Part shown: in pieces, positions 1 through 8,266 of the stretch
Layout of the letters: each line of letters starts with the position of its first letter
Numbering within the stretch: position 1 is the first letter of the stretch
NCBI GenBank assembly: GCA_934184665.1
Contig: CAKPSX010000021.1
Span: forward strand, 1-23,993
Source of the DNA: an uncultured Clostridia bacterium
GTDB lineage: Bacteria; Bacillota; Clostridia; TANB77; CAG-508
DNA: 23,993 nucleotides
Direction: 5' to 3'
Notes under the pieces: model-generated
The model's database searches: none
What the model saw: the letters and a program-made list of their open reading frames with translations, nothing else
Told to the model about the DNA's origin: nothing
Translations under genes and position numbers: made by a program

Positions 1-107
1 TTTCTAGCTTGGAATATGTATTCTGCCATTCTTGGATCCCATCTTCTTGTTTGATGTCCAAAGTGAACACCTGCTTCTAGTAATTGTTTCATTGCAACTA
101 CTGCCAT
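1..107 (-). CDS. rpsB: 30S ribosomal protein S2, N-terminal part (runs off the window)
   Basis: The first 35 codons are visible. They read M-A-V-V-A-M-K-Q-L-L-E-A-G-V-H-F-G-H-Q-T and continue R-R-W-D-P-R-M-A-E-Y-I-F, the highly conserved S2 amino terminus. S2 binds the head and body junction of the 30S subunit together with S1. The ATG at 107-105 follows GGGAGG at 116-121 with about 8 nt spacing. The gene continues beyond position 1. Its own promoter and a structured leader lie at 108-257. In related bacteria tsf (EF-Ts) usually follows, but that would be outside this window. Confidence 0.97.
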   Translation of the reverse strand, partial: MAVVAMKQLLEAGVHFGHQTRRWDPRMAEYIFQAR

Positions 108-222
108 TTCTAATTCCTCCCTTTTTGTTATAACTTCCATAAAGTTTCAACACTCATTTGGACTTTGACATATATATTTATCAAAGCACTTCCTCCTAAG
201 CTCTGCCTTATGTGTTTTTTAC
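108..222 (-). promoter_or_regulatory. rpsB 5' leader with two consecutive hairpins (candidate S2 autoregulatory leader)
   Basis: Between the predicted transcription start (about 222) and the rpsB ATG the minus strand folds into two hairpins. The first spans 163-186: an 8-bp stem CUUUGAUA/UAUGUCAAAG-type with an A/U loop. The second spans 127-151: two 10-nt arms, GUUGAAACUU and AAGUUAUAAC, with one A-A mismatch and loop UAUGG. It ends only 6 nt before the rpsB Shine-Dalgarno. An extra AGGAGG at about 191-196 precedes the hairpins. Ribosomal protein operons are often regulated by the protein binding such a leader; that this is so here is inference. Confidence 0.5.
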
Positions 223-229
223 GTCAACT

Positions 230-257
230 ATTATATCACATTTTTCCAAAAAATCAA
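230..257 (-). promoter_or_regulatory. Sigma-A type promoter of rpsB
   Basis: On the minus strand TTGATT (257-252) is followed after 16 bp by a perfect TATAAT (235-230). Transcription would start near 222, giving a leader of about 115 nt before the rpsB start codon. Confidence 0.65.
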
Positions 258-314
258 TAGTTTTGTGAACTTTTTTCCATTTTACATGAATTTAGCTTTG
301 TTTACAGCAATTTT

Positions 315-1235
315 TTATTCAACACATTTTTCCACAAGTTTGATTTTAGTCTCCCTACTTGTATTTATTATTGCTTTTGTGCCAATTGGTATAACTGTTT
401 TTCTTTCTATATGTCCAAAGTTTTCTGACTTTATTATTGGAATATTATATTCATCTTTTATTGTATCTAATAATATATCTTCTAATTTTATTTCACTTTC
501 ATGTGTATAATTTCCTATCCATAACCCTTTAATCTGCTCAAATATTCCATTCTGTTTCATATAATATAAATGATTACTAACTAATGCTGGTCCTGTTTCA
601 ATGCCTAGTTCTTCTAAAAATAATATTTTATTTTTGAAATTAACAGCATATTTACCTGCCACAAGTCCTTTCATCAAGCTTAAATTGCCACCAATTAATT
701 CTCCCTCTGCATATCCGCTTCTTATAGTAGCATAACTATCTATTGATGTTCCAAGCTCAAGACTGCCTTGTTCAAGTCTTTTTATTATCTCCATCAAACT
801 ATATTCAGTTTCGTCTGTTGCAATTGTTTTAAAATTAGTTCCACTAAATGTCACCAAGCCAGTTTTAGCATTTATAACATTTGTTATTGAAGTTATGTCA
901 CTATATCCACATATTATTTTAGGATTTTTCTTGATTAAATTATAATCAAGATAGTCAAATGTTGAATTACTATTTTCTCCACCTTTAGCACACCAAATCA
1001 TTTTAACTTCTTTATCTGCAAACATTTCATTTATATCTTCAGCTTTTTCTTCTGCTGTGCTACTATATTTATTTGTATTTGAAAATAAATTTTTTGAATA
1101 TTTAACTTTATATCCAAGTTCTGTTATAATTTCTTTTGCTCTTTCTATTTCTTCTATATTGTCACCAATTATCGGGTTAGAAGGAGCTACAACTCCTATT
1201 ACATCCCCTTTTTCTAATCTTTTAGGTATTATCAT
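315..1235 (-). CDS. S66 family muramoyltetrapeptide carboxypeptidase (LdcA/MccF-like)
   Basis: 306 residues, a normal length for peptidase family S66. These serine peptidases cut L,D-peptide bonds in cytoplasmic murein peptides during cell-wall recycling (LdcA) or inactivate microcin-C-like peptide-nucleotides (MccF). The catalytic set can be placed: Ser112 in C-G-Y-S-D, Glu208 or 209 in F-L-E-E-L, and His275 in N-F-G-H. The spacing matches the S115/E217/H285 triad known from Pseudomonas LdcA. The A-K-G-G-E-N-S-N stretch at residues 83-90 is nearer to the MccF-like subgroup than to classic LdcA, so the exact substrate is uncertain. ATG at 1235 follows GGGAGG at 1241-1246. It lies 52 nt after pgeF and is probably co-transcribed with it. 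Confidence 0.88.
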   Translation of the reverse strand: MIIPKRLEKGDVIGVVAPSNPIIGDNIEEIERAKEIITELGYKVKYSKNLFSNTNKYSSTAEEKAEDINEMFADKEVKMIWCAKGGENSNSTFDYLDYNLIKKNPKIICGYSDITSITNVINAKTGLVTFSGTNFKTIATDETEYSLMEIIKRLEQGSLELGTSIDSYATIRSGYAEGELIGGNLSLMKGLVAGKYAVNFKNKILFLEELGIETGPALVSNHLYYMKQNGIFEQIKGLWIGNYTHESEIKLEDILLDTIKDEYNIPIIKSENFGHIERKTVIPIGTKAIINTSRETKIKLVEKCVE

Positions 1236-1287
1236 ATTATCCTCCCAAATATCGTATATTTTATCCGTTACATTTATAATTAGCTCT

Positions 1288-2133
1288 TTATCTCAATTCA
1301 ATAATTGCAGTTGAAAGTCCAAAACTTTCTTTTTCAACTCTATATGAATGTATTAAATCAGAATTGCATACACTGCATATTCCTGAATCTATTATATTTT
1401 CTTTTTTTAATCCTGCATTTTCCAAAATTATTTTGTTTATTTTTACAGTATCAATATACCATTTTTCGTCTTTAGAGTCTGTAACTATTATCTCATCAAT
1501 TTCTTTTAAATCTTTGAATTCTTTGCTAAAAAGTTCATAAACATCTCTTTTTACCTCAAAATGGCATTTTCTAATACTTGGGCAAATACAACATATTATA
1601 TCTTGAGGATTACTATTGTATTCATTTTTCATTTTTTCGATAGTTTCTACTGATATTCTTTGCAATGTTCCTCTCCATCCTGAATGCACATTTGCAATTA
1701 CTTTTTTTACAGGATCAAAAAATAATAGCAATATACAATCTGCATTTGTAGTTGATAAAATAATATTTTTCTTATTTGTAATTAATCCATCAGTCAGATT
1801 ATATTCTGTTAAATTCACATCCGGGTTATCTTTATTTATTTTTCCATCTACTACTTTCACATTTTTAGTATGAAATTGGTTTGGTTTTACAATATTAGTA
1901 TAGTCCTCTCCAAGTTCAATGCACAATTCTTTGTAATCATTTATGGCTTTTTCATATACTTGTTCATTTATTTCTTGGTTTCCTTTTGGTTTCGCCGTTC
2001 TGAAATTTCTAGATGTTCCCAAACAATATGCATGTTGGATTATATCCTTATATTCTAATAACTTTCTGAATTGTAAATATTCTATATTATCTTTTTTTAT
2101 ATGAATAACATTTTCATTTGATAAATCAGTCAT
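1288..2133 (-). CDS. pgeF: PgeF/YfiH family peptidoglycan editing factor (multicopper polyphenol oxidase-like, LACC1 family)
   Basis: COG1496-family protein of 281 residues from the chosen start. Expected metal/active-site residues are present: His88 in the Q-F-H segment, Cys133 in N-A-D-C, and His150 in H-S-G-W-R-G-T. The last two are 17 residues apart, as in E. coli YfiH. Family members act on purine nucleosides. E. coli PgeF also prevents mis-incorporation of L-Ser for L-Ala in the wall peptide. I chose the ATG at 2133 because GAGG sits 6 nt upstream. An in-frame GTG at 2208 overlaps the addB stop (GTGA) and would add 25 residues; this alternative cannot be excluded and would imply translational coupling. 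The neighbouring S66 carboxypeptidase fits a cell-wall peptide role. Confidence 0.88.
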   Translation of the reverse strand: MTDLSNENVIHIKKDNIEYLQFRKLLEYKDIIQHAYCLGTSRNFRTAKPKGNQEINEQVYEKAINDYKELCIELGEDYTNIVKPNQFHTKNVKVVDGKINKDNPDVNLTEYNLTDGLITNKKNIILSTTNADCILLLFFDPVKKVIANVHSGWRGTLQRISVETIEKMKNEYNSNPQDIICCICPSIRKCHFEVKRDVYELFSKEFKDLKEIDEIIVTDSKDEKWYIDTVKINKIILENAGLKKENIIDSGICSVCNSDLIHSYRVEKESFGLSTAIIELR

Positions 2134-2204
2134 ATTTAACCTCATCCCTTTCATAAAGTATAATCTGGTTAAAAGAGAATTCTGTAATCTCATGAACCTT
2201 GCAA

Positions 2205-5200
2205 TCACTTATCATTCTCTTCTTTTATCATACTTAATATTTCGTCTTTGCTCTTTTTGTCAATATAATTATATTTATTTTCGCATCCTCCCATATTAAA
2301 ATTACATATACTTTTATATTCGCAATACTTACATGGTGTTTTTTTATTTTTATAATATGGCTTTAGTTCAATATTTCCATCTAATATCTCATTTGAAATA
2401 TCTTTTATAATTTTATACATATATTTTTGTAAATCTTCAAATTGTTCCTTTGTAACTCCACTTGTCTTTCTTTCACTAAGATTTCCCTCTTTATCTATAT
2501 ATGCTGGTATAATCGAAGATTGTCCTTTTTCAAGATTTTTATCATGTAATTTTACAACTTTTACATCTGCTAAAATTAATCCCTTCATCTTAAAATTAGC
2601 TTTTATTTTTTCTTCAATTTTTTCAGGCTCCATTCTTTTGTCTGCCTTAATTATTTGTTCCAACATATTAAAATACAATATTCCAGCAGGCATTAAGTCT
2701 TCTTCTCTGCATACAGCATCAAGATATGTTAGTAACTGTATCTGAATTCCGGCATACACTTCATTTAAATCAATATTTTTTACAGAAGATTTATAATCTA
2801 TTATCCTCAAATATTTTCCATCTTCATTTTGAGCTGTATCTATTCTATCTATTTTACCTATTATTTCAACATTTTTTCCATCTTCAAGTGTTAATCTTAT
2901 AGGTTTATATTTACCTTTTTCTCCAAATTCTAACTCTGTACCTAATACACTAAATCTGCTTTGAGCCAAAGTTTCAATTATATATTTTAATGCTTTTTTT
3001 ATTATTCTCTTTAATCTCAAAACTAATACTCTATATTTTGCAGTTGATGTAAAAATATAATTTTTCCCCTGACCGAGTTTATCATCTATTATTTTATCAA
3101 CTATAGTTTCTGTATCTTCATCTGTAATTTTTTCTAGCTTTATTTGCTTTTCTTTCACAGTAGAAAAAAACTCATCAATTACTTCATGTATAAATGTACC
3201 AGTATTTATAGTTTGAATTTTTAATTGTTCTTGTGGCTTAATTTTTAATCCATATTTTAAGTAATAAGAAAATGGGCAACTCCTATGTTTTTCAAGTTTC
3301 GAAATACTTGTTGTCAATTTATTACCATATAATTTTTCTATATTTGTTTTTTGTATTTTTTCAGGTATATTTGTATAATCAATCCCTCTTAAATCCCTTT
3401 CAAGTCTGTCTCTCCACTCTTCTGAATTTTGATAATATTTATATACATAATACCACTTTTCTTCCATCTTATCTTGTTCTTTTAATACATTAATATTATT
3501 TATAAGCTTTTTGTATGTTGTTATCTCATTTGATAATTCGTTTTCACTTTCGATAATATCACTTTTTTCTTTTATTAATGGATATATCTTTTTTATTTTA
3601 TTTATTAGCATTGAAGGTCTTAAAGATTTTCCTTGCATATCTGAAGACGAATATAATAAATACAATTTCTCTTCTGCCGTTGTAAATGCTTTGTATATAT
3701 TAAAATTATCTTCATATAGTCTATCAATTGTACCTTTTGCAAGTTCAATTCCATTTTCTTTTAATCTCTCTCTATCTGTATCATTGAAAAAGCCCTCATC
3801 TTTATTCACACTCGGAAAAATCCCATCGTTTAGTCCAATAATAAAAATAACTTTTACTTTATGGCTTCTTGATCTATCAACATCTCCCATTGTAACTTGG
3901 TCTTGAGTTCCAGGAATTTTAGTTAAACTACTATTCTTAAAACCTACTTTTAATATTTGTGAATATTTATCAATTGTCATTTTATCATCTTTAAATACTA
4001 ATACTATTTCATCTAATATTTCTATGATTGTTTGAACACTATTTTTATATTCATTTACTAAATCAAGTTGTCCTATTTCAAGTAATTCTTTTATCTTCTC
4101 ATTCACTTTACCCTCAATATTTTGTTCTATTAAAAATTGATATATTAATCTCGATATATTCTCAGCCGTATTATTTTTATTTATCTCATTTTTTAAATTC
4201 ATTAAAGGTACAACAATTTCTTTTCTTATTTGTTCAAGTCTTTCTATTTTGCTTTTATCTTTTTCTTCTTGCATTCCATATACAAATTCTTTTTTCCATT
4301 TGTTATGTGTTATTCCCCATTTTAAGCAATAGATTTCTAGTTCAAAAATATCATCTTCATTAATATCTAAAAATCCTGTTTTTATATAATTAAGCACTGA
4401 ATCATATGACCAATTTTTGCTAAAAATCTCAAGTATTGATAAAATATATTGGATAATTATATTTTGACTTAAGTCTCTGTTTTCATCTATAAATATAGGG
4501 ATTCCATATTGTGCAAATATGGCTCTTGCAAGGTTTGAATATATATCTATATTTTTAGTTATTATTGCTATATCTTTATATCTATAATTACCGCTTCTTA
4601 CTAATTTTAATATATTATTTGCAACTTGTTCTATTTCAGAATACTGATTTTTTGCAAGAAAAATTTCTAAATCATTCACGTCTTTTTCGTATTTTTTATA
4701 TCTATTTTGATATAAATTTTCTTCCAAATGTTTTAATTCTTGTGATTTATATCTATATGTTTCTACTAATTTTATTTCTTCAACATTAACATCACATTCT
4801 TTAGCCAGATTTAATAATTTATTTATTGTAACTTGATTTGAATAAAATATATCTGTATCTGGGTTTTTTATTTCATGTAATTCATCTGTACATATTGTAA
4901 TTGTTACTTGTTTTGATATTCCTATAAGCTTTTTTATTATCTCATATTCTTGACTTGTAAAACCTGCAAACTCATCAATATATATAATTTTATTCTTAAA
5001 TTGTTCTACTTTATCCACATTTTCTGCTAAAATTGTTAATAAGTCTGTTTCATCTATATATTTCCCAGCTAATTGATTTTCAAACTCATCATAAATTGTG
5101 TACATATCTTGTAATTTATTTTTCAAATACACATCACTTTGATTATCAATTTCTTGTTTTATTTGTTCAACTCTAATTCCATGTTTTTTAAATTCTGTTA

Positions 5201-5552
5201 TAGCTGTTTCTATAACTTCTAAATTTTCGTCTGTTTTTCCAAGAAATTTTAGGTTCTTCTTATTATTACCTAATATAGAATATATTAGCATTGCTTTTCC
5301 GCATTCACTTAAACTGGTTCTTGTTTTTTCGCCTATCTCATTTATAACTCTATATGCCATTCTACTTAATGTTATAACTTCAGCATTTAATACTGCTTGT
5401 GTTTTTATTGCATTCATTAATTTTTTTTCAGCAGTAAAAGAAAATTGTTCAGGAGTTATTATCAATATTTCTTCATTTAATTTAAAAATTTCATTATAAC
5501 AATATTCACTTTTACCTGTTCCAGCTCTCCCATATATTATTCGTAACCCCAT
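2205..5552 (-). CDS. addB: ATP-dependent helicase/deoxyribonuclease subunit B (AddB)
   Basis: 1115 residues, typical of AddB. It partners AddA in the AddAB helicase-nuclease that resects double-strand DNA ends for RecA-dependent repair and degrades unprotected DNA. It starts M-G-L-R-I-I-Y-G-R-A-G-T-G-K-S, with the Walker A motif at residues 8-15. The C-terminal RecB-like nuclease holds G-K-I-D-R-I-D at about 898 and I-D-Y-K-S-S at about 918. The four cysteines of the iron-sulfur staple are visible: one in R-S-C-P-F-S at about 758 and a C-x2-C-x5-C cluster at about 1072-1081. No addA follows; the next genes are pgeF and the S66 peptidase. AddA must lie elsewhere. Confidence 0.95.
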   Translation of the reverse strand: MGLRIIYGRAGTGKSEYCYNEIFKLNEEILIITPEQFSFTAEKKLMNAIKTQAVLNAEVITLSRMAYRVINEIGEKTRTSLSECGKAMLIYSILGNNKKNLKFLGKTDENLEVIETAITEFKKHGIRVEQIKQEIDNQSDVYLKNKLQDMYTIYDEFENQLAGKYIDETDLLTILAENVDKVEQFKNKIIYIDEFAGFTSQEYEIIKKLIGISKQVTITICTDELHEIKNPDTDIFYSNQVTINKLLNLAKECDVNVEEIKLVETYRYKSQELKHLEENLYQNRYKKYEKDVNDLEIFLAKNQYSEIEQVANNILKLVRSGNYRYKDIAIITKNIDIYSNLARAIFAQYGIPIFIDENRDLSQNIIIQYILSILEIFSKNWSYDSVLNYIKTGFLDINEDDIFELEIYCLKWGITHNKWKKEFVYGMQEEKDKSKIERLEQIRKEIVVPLMNLKNEINKNNTAENISRLIYQFLIEQNIEGKVNEKIKELLEIGQLDLVNEYKNSVQTIIEILDEIVLVFKDDKMTIDKYSQILKVGFKNSSLTKIPGTQDQVTMGDVDRSRSHKVKVIFIIGLNDGIFPSVNKDEGFFNDTDRERLKENGIELAKGTIDRLYEDNFNIYKAFTTAEEKLYLLYSSSDMQGKSLRPSMLINKIKKIYPLIKEKSDIIESENELSNEITTYKKLINNINVLKEQDKMEEKWYYVYKYYQNSEEWRDRLERDLRGIDYTNIPEKIQKTNIEKLYGNKLTTSISKLEKHRSCPFSYYLKYGLKIKPQEQLKIQTINTGTFIHEVIDEFFSTVKEKQIKLEKITDEDTETIVDKIIDDKLGQGKNYIFTSTAKYRVLVLRLKRIIKKALKYIIETLAQSRFSVLGTELEFGEKGKYKPIRLTLEDGKNVEIIGKIDRIDTAQNEDGKYLRIIDYKSSVKNIDLNEVYAGIQIQLLTYLDAVCREEDLMPAGILYFNMLEQIIKADKRMEPEKIEEKIKANFKMKGLILADVKVVKLHDKNLEKGQSSIIPAYIDKEGNLSERKTSGVTKEQFEDLQKYMYKIIKDISNEILDGNIELKPYYKNKKTPCKYCEYKSICNFNMGGCENKYNYIDKKSKDEILSMIKEENDK

Positions 5553-5594
5553 ATCTATTATCGTCCTCTCAACTTCACTTTCTATTTACTGACA

Positions 5595-5623
5595 ATTTTA
5601 ACATTTCTTTATTTTATTTACAA
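5595..5623 (-). promoter_or_regulatory. Putative sigma-A promoter of the addB operon
   Basis: TTGTAA (5623-5618), 17 bp, TAAAAT (5600-5595) on the minus strand, about 40 nt upstream of the addB ATG. The -35 lies inside a small palindrome at 5619-5638 (7-bp arms TACAAGA/TCTTGTA) shared with the divergent germination promoter. Confidence 0.45.
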
Positions 5624-5634
5624 GAGAATTTTCT

Positions 5635-5664
5635 TGTATAAATTTCATTTTTTAGTAAATACTA
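5635..5664 (+). promoter_or_regulatory. Putative sigma-G (forespore) promoter of the germination pair
   Basis: TGTATA (5635-5640), 17 bp, then AATACTA (5658-5664). The sigma-G consensus described in Bacillus is roughly TGAATA, 17-18 bp, CATACTA, so this site differs at one base in each box. Transcription would start near 5671, leaving a leader of about 29 nt before the ATG at 5700. This also argues against an upstream TTG start at 5634, which would lie within the promoter. Confidence 0.55.
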
Positions 5665-5699
5665 CTAAAAAATACAGAAAATATTTGAAAGGATTTTAT

Positions 5700-6794
5700 A
5701 TGGATAGCACAAAAATCGGAAATAAAGAAGCTATTGCACTAATAGTAACAATAGTATTTAATCATATAGTTTTAAATGCAACAACCGACATAATTTCCAC
5801 AACTGGTTCTTCATCACTTCTTAATTTATTATATGTAGGAATAATTGCATTAATTTTTGCATGCATTGTATGCTATTTTCTTAATAAGTTTCCATCATAT
5901 GATTTAATAGATATTTCAAAATATCTTGGTGGAGATATTTTAAAATGGATAATAGGATTATTTTATATTGCATATTTTATATTTTTCTGTGGGTCTTTTT
6001 TACACATGTTTGCATCGTGTTTGCAGGTAATATATTTTCCATTAACACAATTATATTACATTATCTTAATTTTTATAATTACTGGAATTATCACTTGTGC
6101 ATTTAATTACAATGCTGTATTTAGGAGTACTTTAATATTTTTTCCAGTATTAATATTTAGTTTATTATTTTTATTTGCATCAGATATTCCATTTTATAAA
6201 GTAGAAAGAATCTTCCCTATATGGGGATATGGAATTGATAAAACATTTATTGCTGGATTAAGTAATATGTTTGCTTTTCAAGGTCTTACATTTATTTATT
6301 TTTTACCCCCAATGTTAAAAAAACCTGAAAAAATCAAAAAAATAGCAGTACATTCTGTTATATGGTCATGTGTTTTTTTAGTAATAAGTGTAGCAATAAT
6401 TTTATTTATGTTTCATAGTTTTCTTGACAGTGATGAACTATTACCTTTATTCTCTGCAGTAAAGTATATAGAGTTTGGCTCTTTCTTTAGGAAACTAGAT
6501 TCTATTTTTATATTGATATGGATTATCTCTTTTACAAGCTTTTTAAGCTTAATACTTAAATTTTCAAGTATTATATTAAGTAAGCTTTTAAAAGTCAAAA
6601 AAAATTTATTAGTAACCATTGCCTTAGCTATTGCAATATTTTTTGCAAGTATCTGGCAAAAAAACCATGCAGATACTGTGTATTGGATAAATTCAGTCTA
6701 TAAATATGCATTTTTTATATTAATAATTGGTATTAGTTCTCTGGTACTTATTGCAGGAACAATAAAGCTAAAAATAAGGAAGTGGTTGAAATGA
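5700..6794 (+). CDS. Spore germination permease, GerAB/GRKB type
   Basis: 364 residues with about ten hydrophobic segments spread over the whole length. The pattern matches the endospore germination permease family (GerAB, APC superfamily), the B subunit of nutrient germinant receptors in the spore inner membrane. It opens S-T-K-I-G-N-K-E-A-I-A-L and holds the F-P-x-Y-D-L segment and a mid-protein I-F-P-I-W-G-Y-G. Start: ATG at 5700 with AAAGGA 6-7 nt upstream. The upstream extension from a TTG at 5634 is unlikely because it begins inside the probable sigma-G promoter. The stop overlaps the next gene by 4 nt (ATGA), so both are co-translated. No GerAA-type subunit is adjacent. Confidence 0.87.
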   Translation: MDSTKIGNKEAIALIVTIVFNHIVLNATTDIISTTGSSSLLNLLYVGIIALIFACIVCYFLNKFPSYDLIDISKYLGGDILKWIIGLFYIAYFIFFCGSFLHMFASCLQVIYFPLTQLYYIILIFIITGIITCAFNYNAVFRSTLIFFPVLIFSLLFLFASDIPFYKVERIFPIWGYGIDKTFIAGLSNMFAFQGLTFIYFLPPMLKKPEKIKKIAVHSVIWSCVFLVISVAIILFMFHSFLDSDELLPLFSAVKYIEFGSFFRKLDSIFILIWIISFTSFLSLILKFSSIILSKLLKVKKNLLVTIALAIAIFFASIWQKNHADTVYWINSVYKYAFFILIIGISSLVLIAGTIKLKIRKWLK

Positions 6795-8203
6795 GTAAAA
6801 CTTTGATGAGTATTATTGTATTTTTAGTATTACTAGTATTTTTCGTGAATGGATTTTCAGCATCATTTACTTCACATGACATAACAAATTTAGCTTATGT
6901 ATTAGCTCTAGGAATTGATGTTGGAGAAAATGCGAAATTAAAAGTATCAGCACAGTTTTCTACTTTTGATACAACAGCTCCTGGAAGCAGTTCCTCTGAA
7001 AGTTCTGGTAAAATAATACTAGTTTCTGGTGAAGCAGACTCAGTTTTTAGTGCATTGAATTTAATAAATAGTTATATTGGAAAAGAACTTAATTTAGCAC
7101 ATTGCAATCTTATTGTATTTTCAGAAGATTATGCTAAAAAAGGAATTGCAACAGAAATTTACAGTTTTATAAATAATGAAGAAATTAGACCTTCTACAAA
7201 TGTATTAATTAGTAAATGTACAGCTTATAATTACTTGGATAATGTTAAGCCAAATTCAGAAAAACTTGCAGTTCAATATTATGATACATTTTCTATAGTT
7301 AACAGATTTACAGGGTATTTCGAAAATATTACAATTGGAGAATTCTATAATAAGCTTTCTTCCAAATCAGCTTCTCCAACTGCAATCTTAGGTGGTCTTG
7401 ATGTTACTGCAAGAGTGAAAGAATCATCAAAATCAAGTTCTAATAAATCTGGTAGCAATGAAAACAGTCCTCAGAATGGCAAGTCTTCTGATGAAAATAA
7501 TAAATCTTCTGAAGATGAAAATTCATCTGGAGAAAGTAGTTCATCTGAGGGTAGTGGCTCTTCCAATTCTGGCAGTGCCTCTGCAGATGTAGAGCCATCT
7601 TCTGATACAAGAATAATAACTAATCCTGAAGAATTAATTGCTGGTTCAAGTTCCATAGAAGGAAAACTTGGCACAGAAAATATTGGTATTGCACTTTTTG
7701 ATGATGATAGATTATGTGGTGAATTAACAGCAATGGAAACAATATGCCATTTACTGATAAATAATTCTATGGATTCTTGTATAATTTCTGTAGATGATCC
7801 TTTTAAAGAAAATGAAAAGTCTGAATTAAATATTTCTCCAAAGAAAAACTCAAAAGTTTGTGTAGAAATAAAAGATGGAGTTCCTCATATTTCTGTAAAA
7901 ATGGATATTGAAGCATATGGTTTAACACTTGACAAAAATATAAATTATAAAACACATGAAGCTGTTGAAAAGCTTTCTGAAATTACTCAACAATATTTAG
8001 AAGAGCAATTTAATAATTACTTTAATATTATTTCCAGAGAATATGGTACTGACATTGATTATTTTGCAATAAAAGCATTATCTAATTTTAGAACGATGAA
8101 AGAATGGAGAGATTATAATTGGGAGGAAAAATTTAAAAATGCGGAATTTGATGTATCTGTTGATGTTAATGTTATTTCTAGTTTATTAATTACAAAAACA
8201 TAA
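6791..8203 (+). CDS. Ger(x)C family germination protein, with serine-rich insert and no lipobox
   Basis: 470 residues. The Ger(x)C hallmarks are visible: N-L-A-Y-V-L-A-L-G-I-D near residue 35, the L-N-L-A-H-C-N-L-I-V-F segment near 100, and the S-T-N-V-L-I-S-K segment near 140. In germinant receptors this C subunit is normally a lipoprotein in the spore membrane. Two oddities. First, after the N-terminal hydrophobic segment (about residues 5-21) the usual lipobox Cys and W-D are replaced by S-A-S-F-T-S, so lipidation seems impossible and the segment may act as an anchor. Second, residues about 211-272 are a Ser/Glu/Asn-rich low-complexity insert between the two folded domains. Start ATG 6791 overlaps the permease stop and follows AAGGA; a GTG at 6782 is a weaker choice. 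Confidence 0.83.
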   Translation: MSKTLMSIIVFLVLLVFFVNGFSASFTSHDITNLAYVLALGIDVGENAKLKVSAQFSTFDTTAPGSSSSESSGKIILVSGEADSVFSALNLINSYIGKELNLAHCNLIVFSEDYAKKGIATEIYSFINNEEIRPSTNVLISKCTAYNYLDNVKPNSEKLAVQYYDTFSIVNRFTGYFENITIGEFYNKLSSKSASPTAILGGLDVTARVKESSKSSSNKSGSNENSPQNGKSSDENNKSSEDENSSGESSSSEGSGSSNSGSASADVEPSSDTRIITNPEELIAGSSSIEGKLGTENIGIALFDDDRLCGELTAMETICHLLINNSMDSCIISVDDPFKENEKSELNISPKKNSKVCVEIKDGVPHISVKMDIEAYGLTLDKNINYKTHEAVEKLSEITQQYLEEQFNNYFNIISREYGTDIDYFAIKALSNFRTMKEWRDYNWEEKFKNAEFDVSVDVNVISSLLITKT

Positions 8204-8217
8204 TGTGTTTTAGCATC

Positions 8218-8246
8218 AATAAAGGACGAGAATATCGTCCTTTATT
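8218..8246. terminator. Strong bidirectional intrinsic terminator after the germination pair
   Basis: Perfect 12-bp inverted repeat AATAAAGGACGA / TCGTCCTTTATT with loop GAATA, 15 nt after the GerC stop. It is followed on the plus strand by a T-rich run. The convergent radical SAM gene ends at 8267, so it may also serve that strand. Confidence 0.85.
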
Positions 8247-8266
8247 ATTTTACTTTTTATACTAAA

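Noticed and set aside
3511..3906. 131-codon plus-strand frame inside addB
   Set aside because: Antisense shadow; the minus-strand frame is clearly AddB throughout.
5634..5699. Upstream TTG start for the germination permease
   Set aside because: It lies within the probable sigma-G promoter, adds an atypical 22-residue basic extension, and has no good ribosome-binding site, unlike the ATG at 5700.
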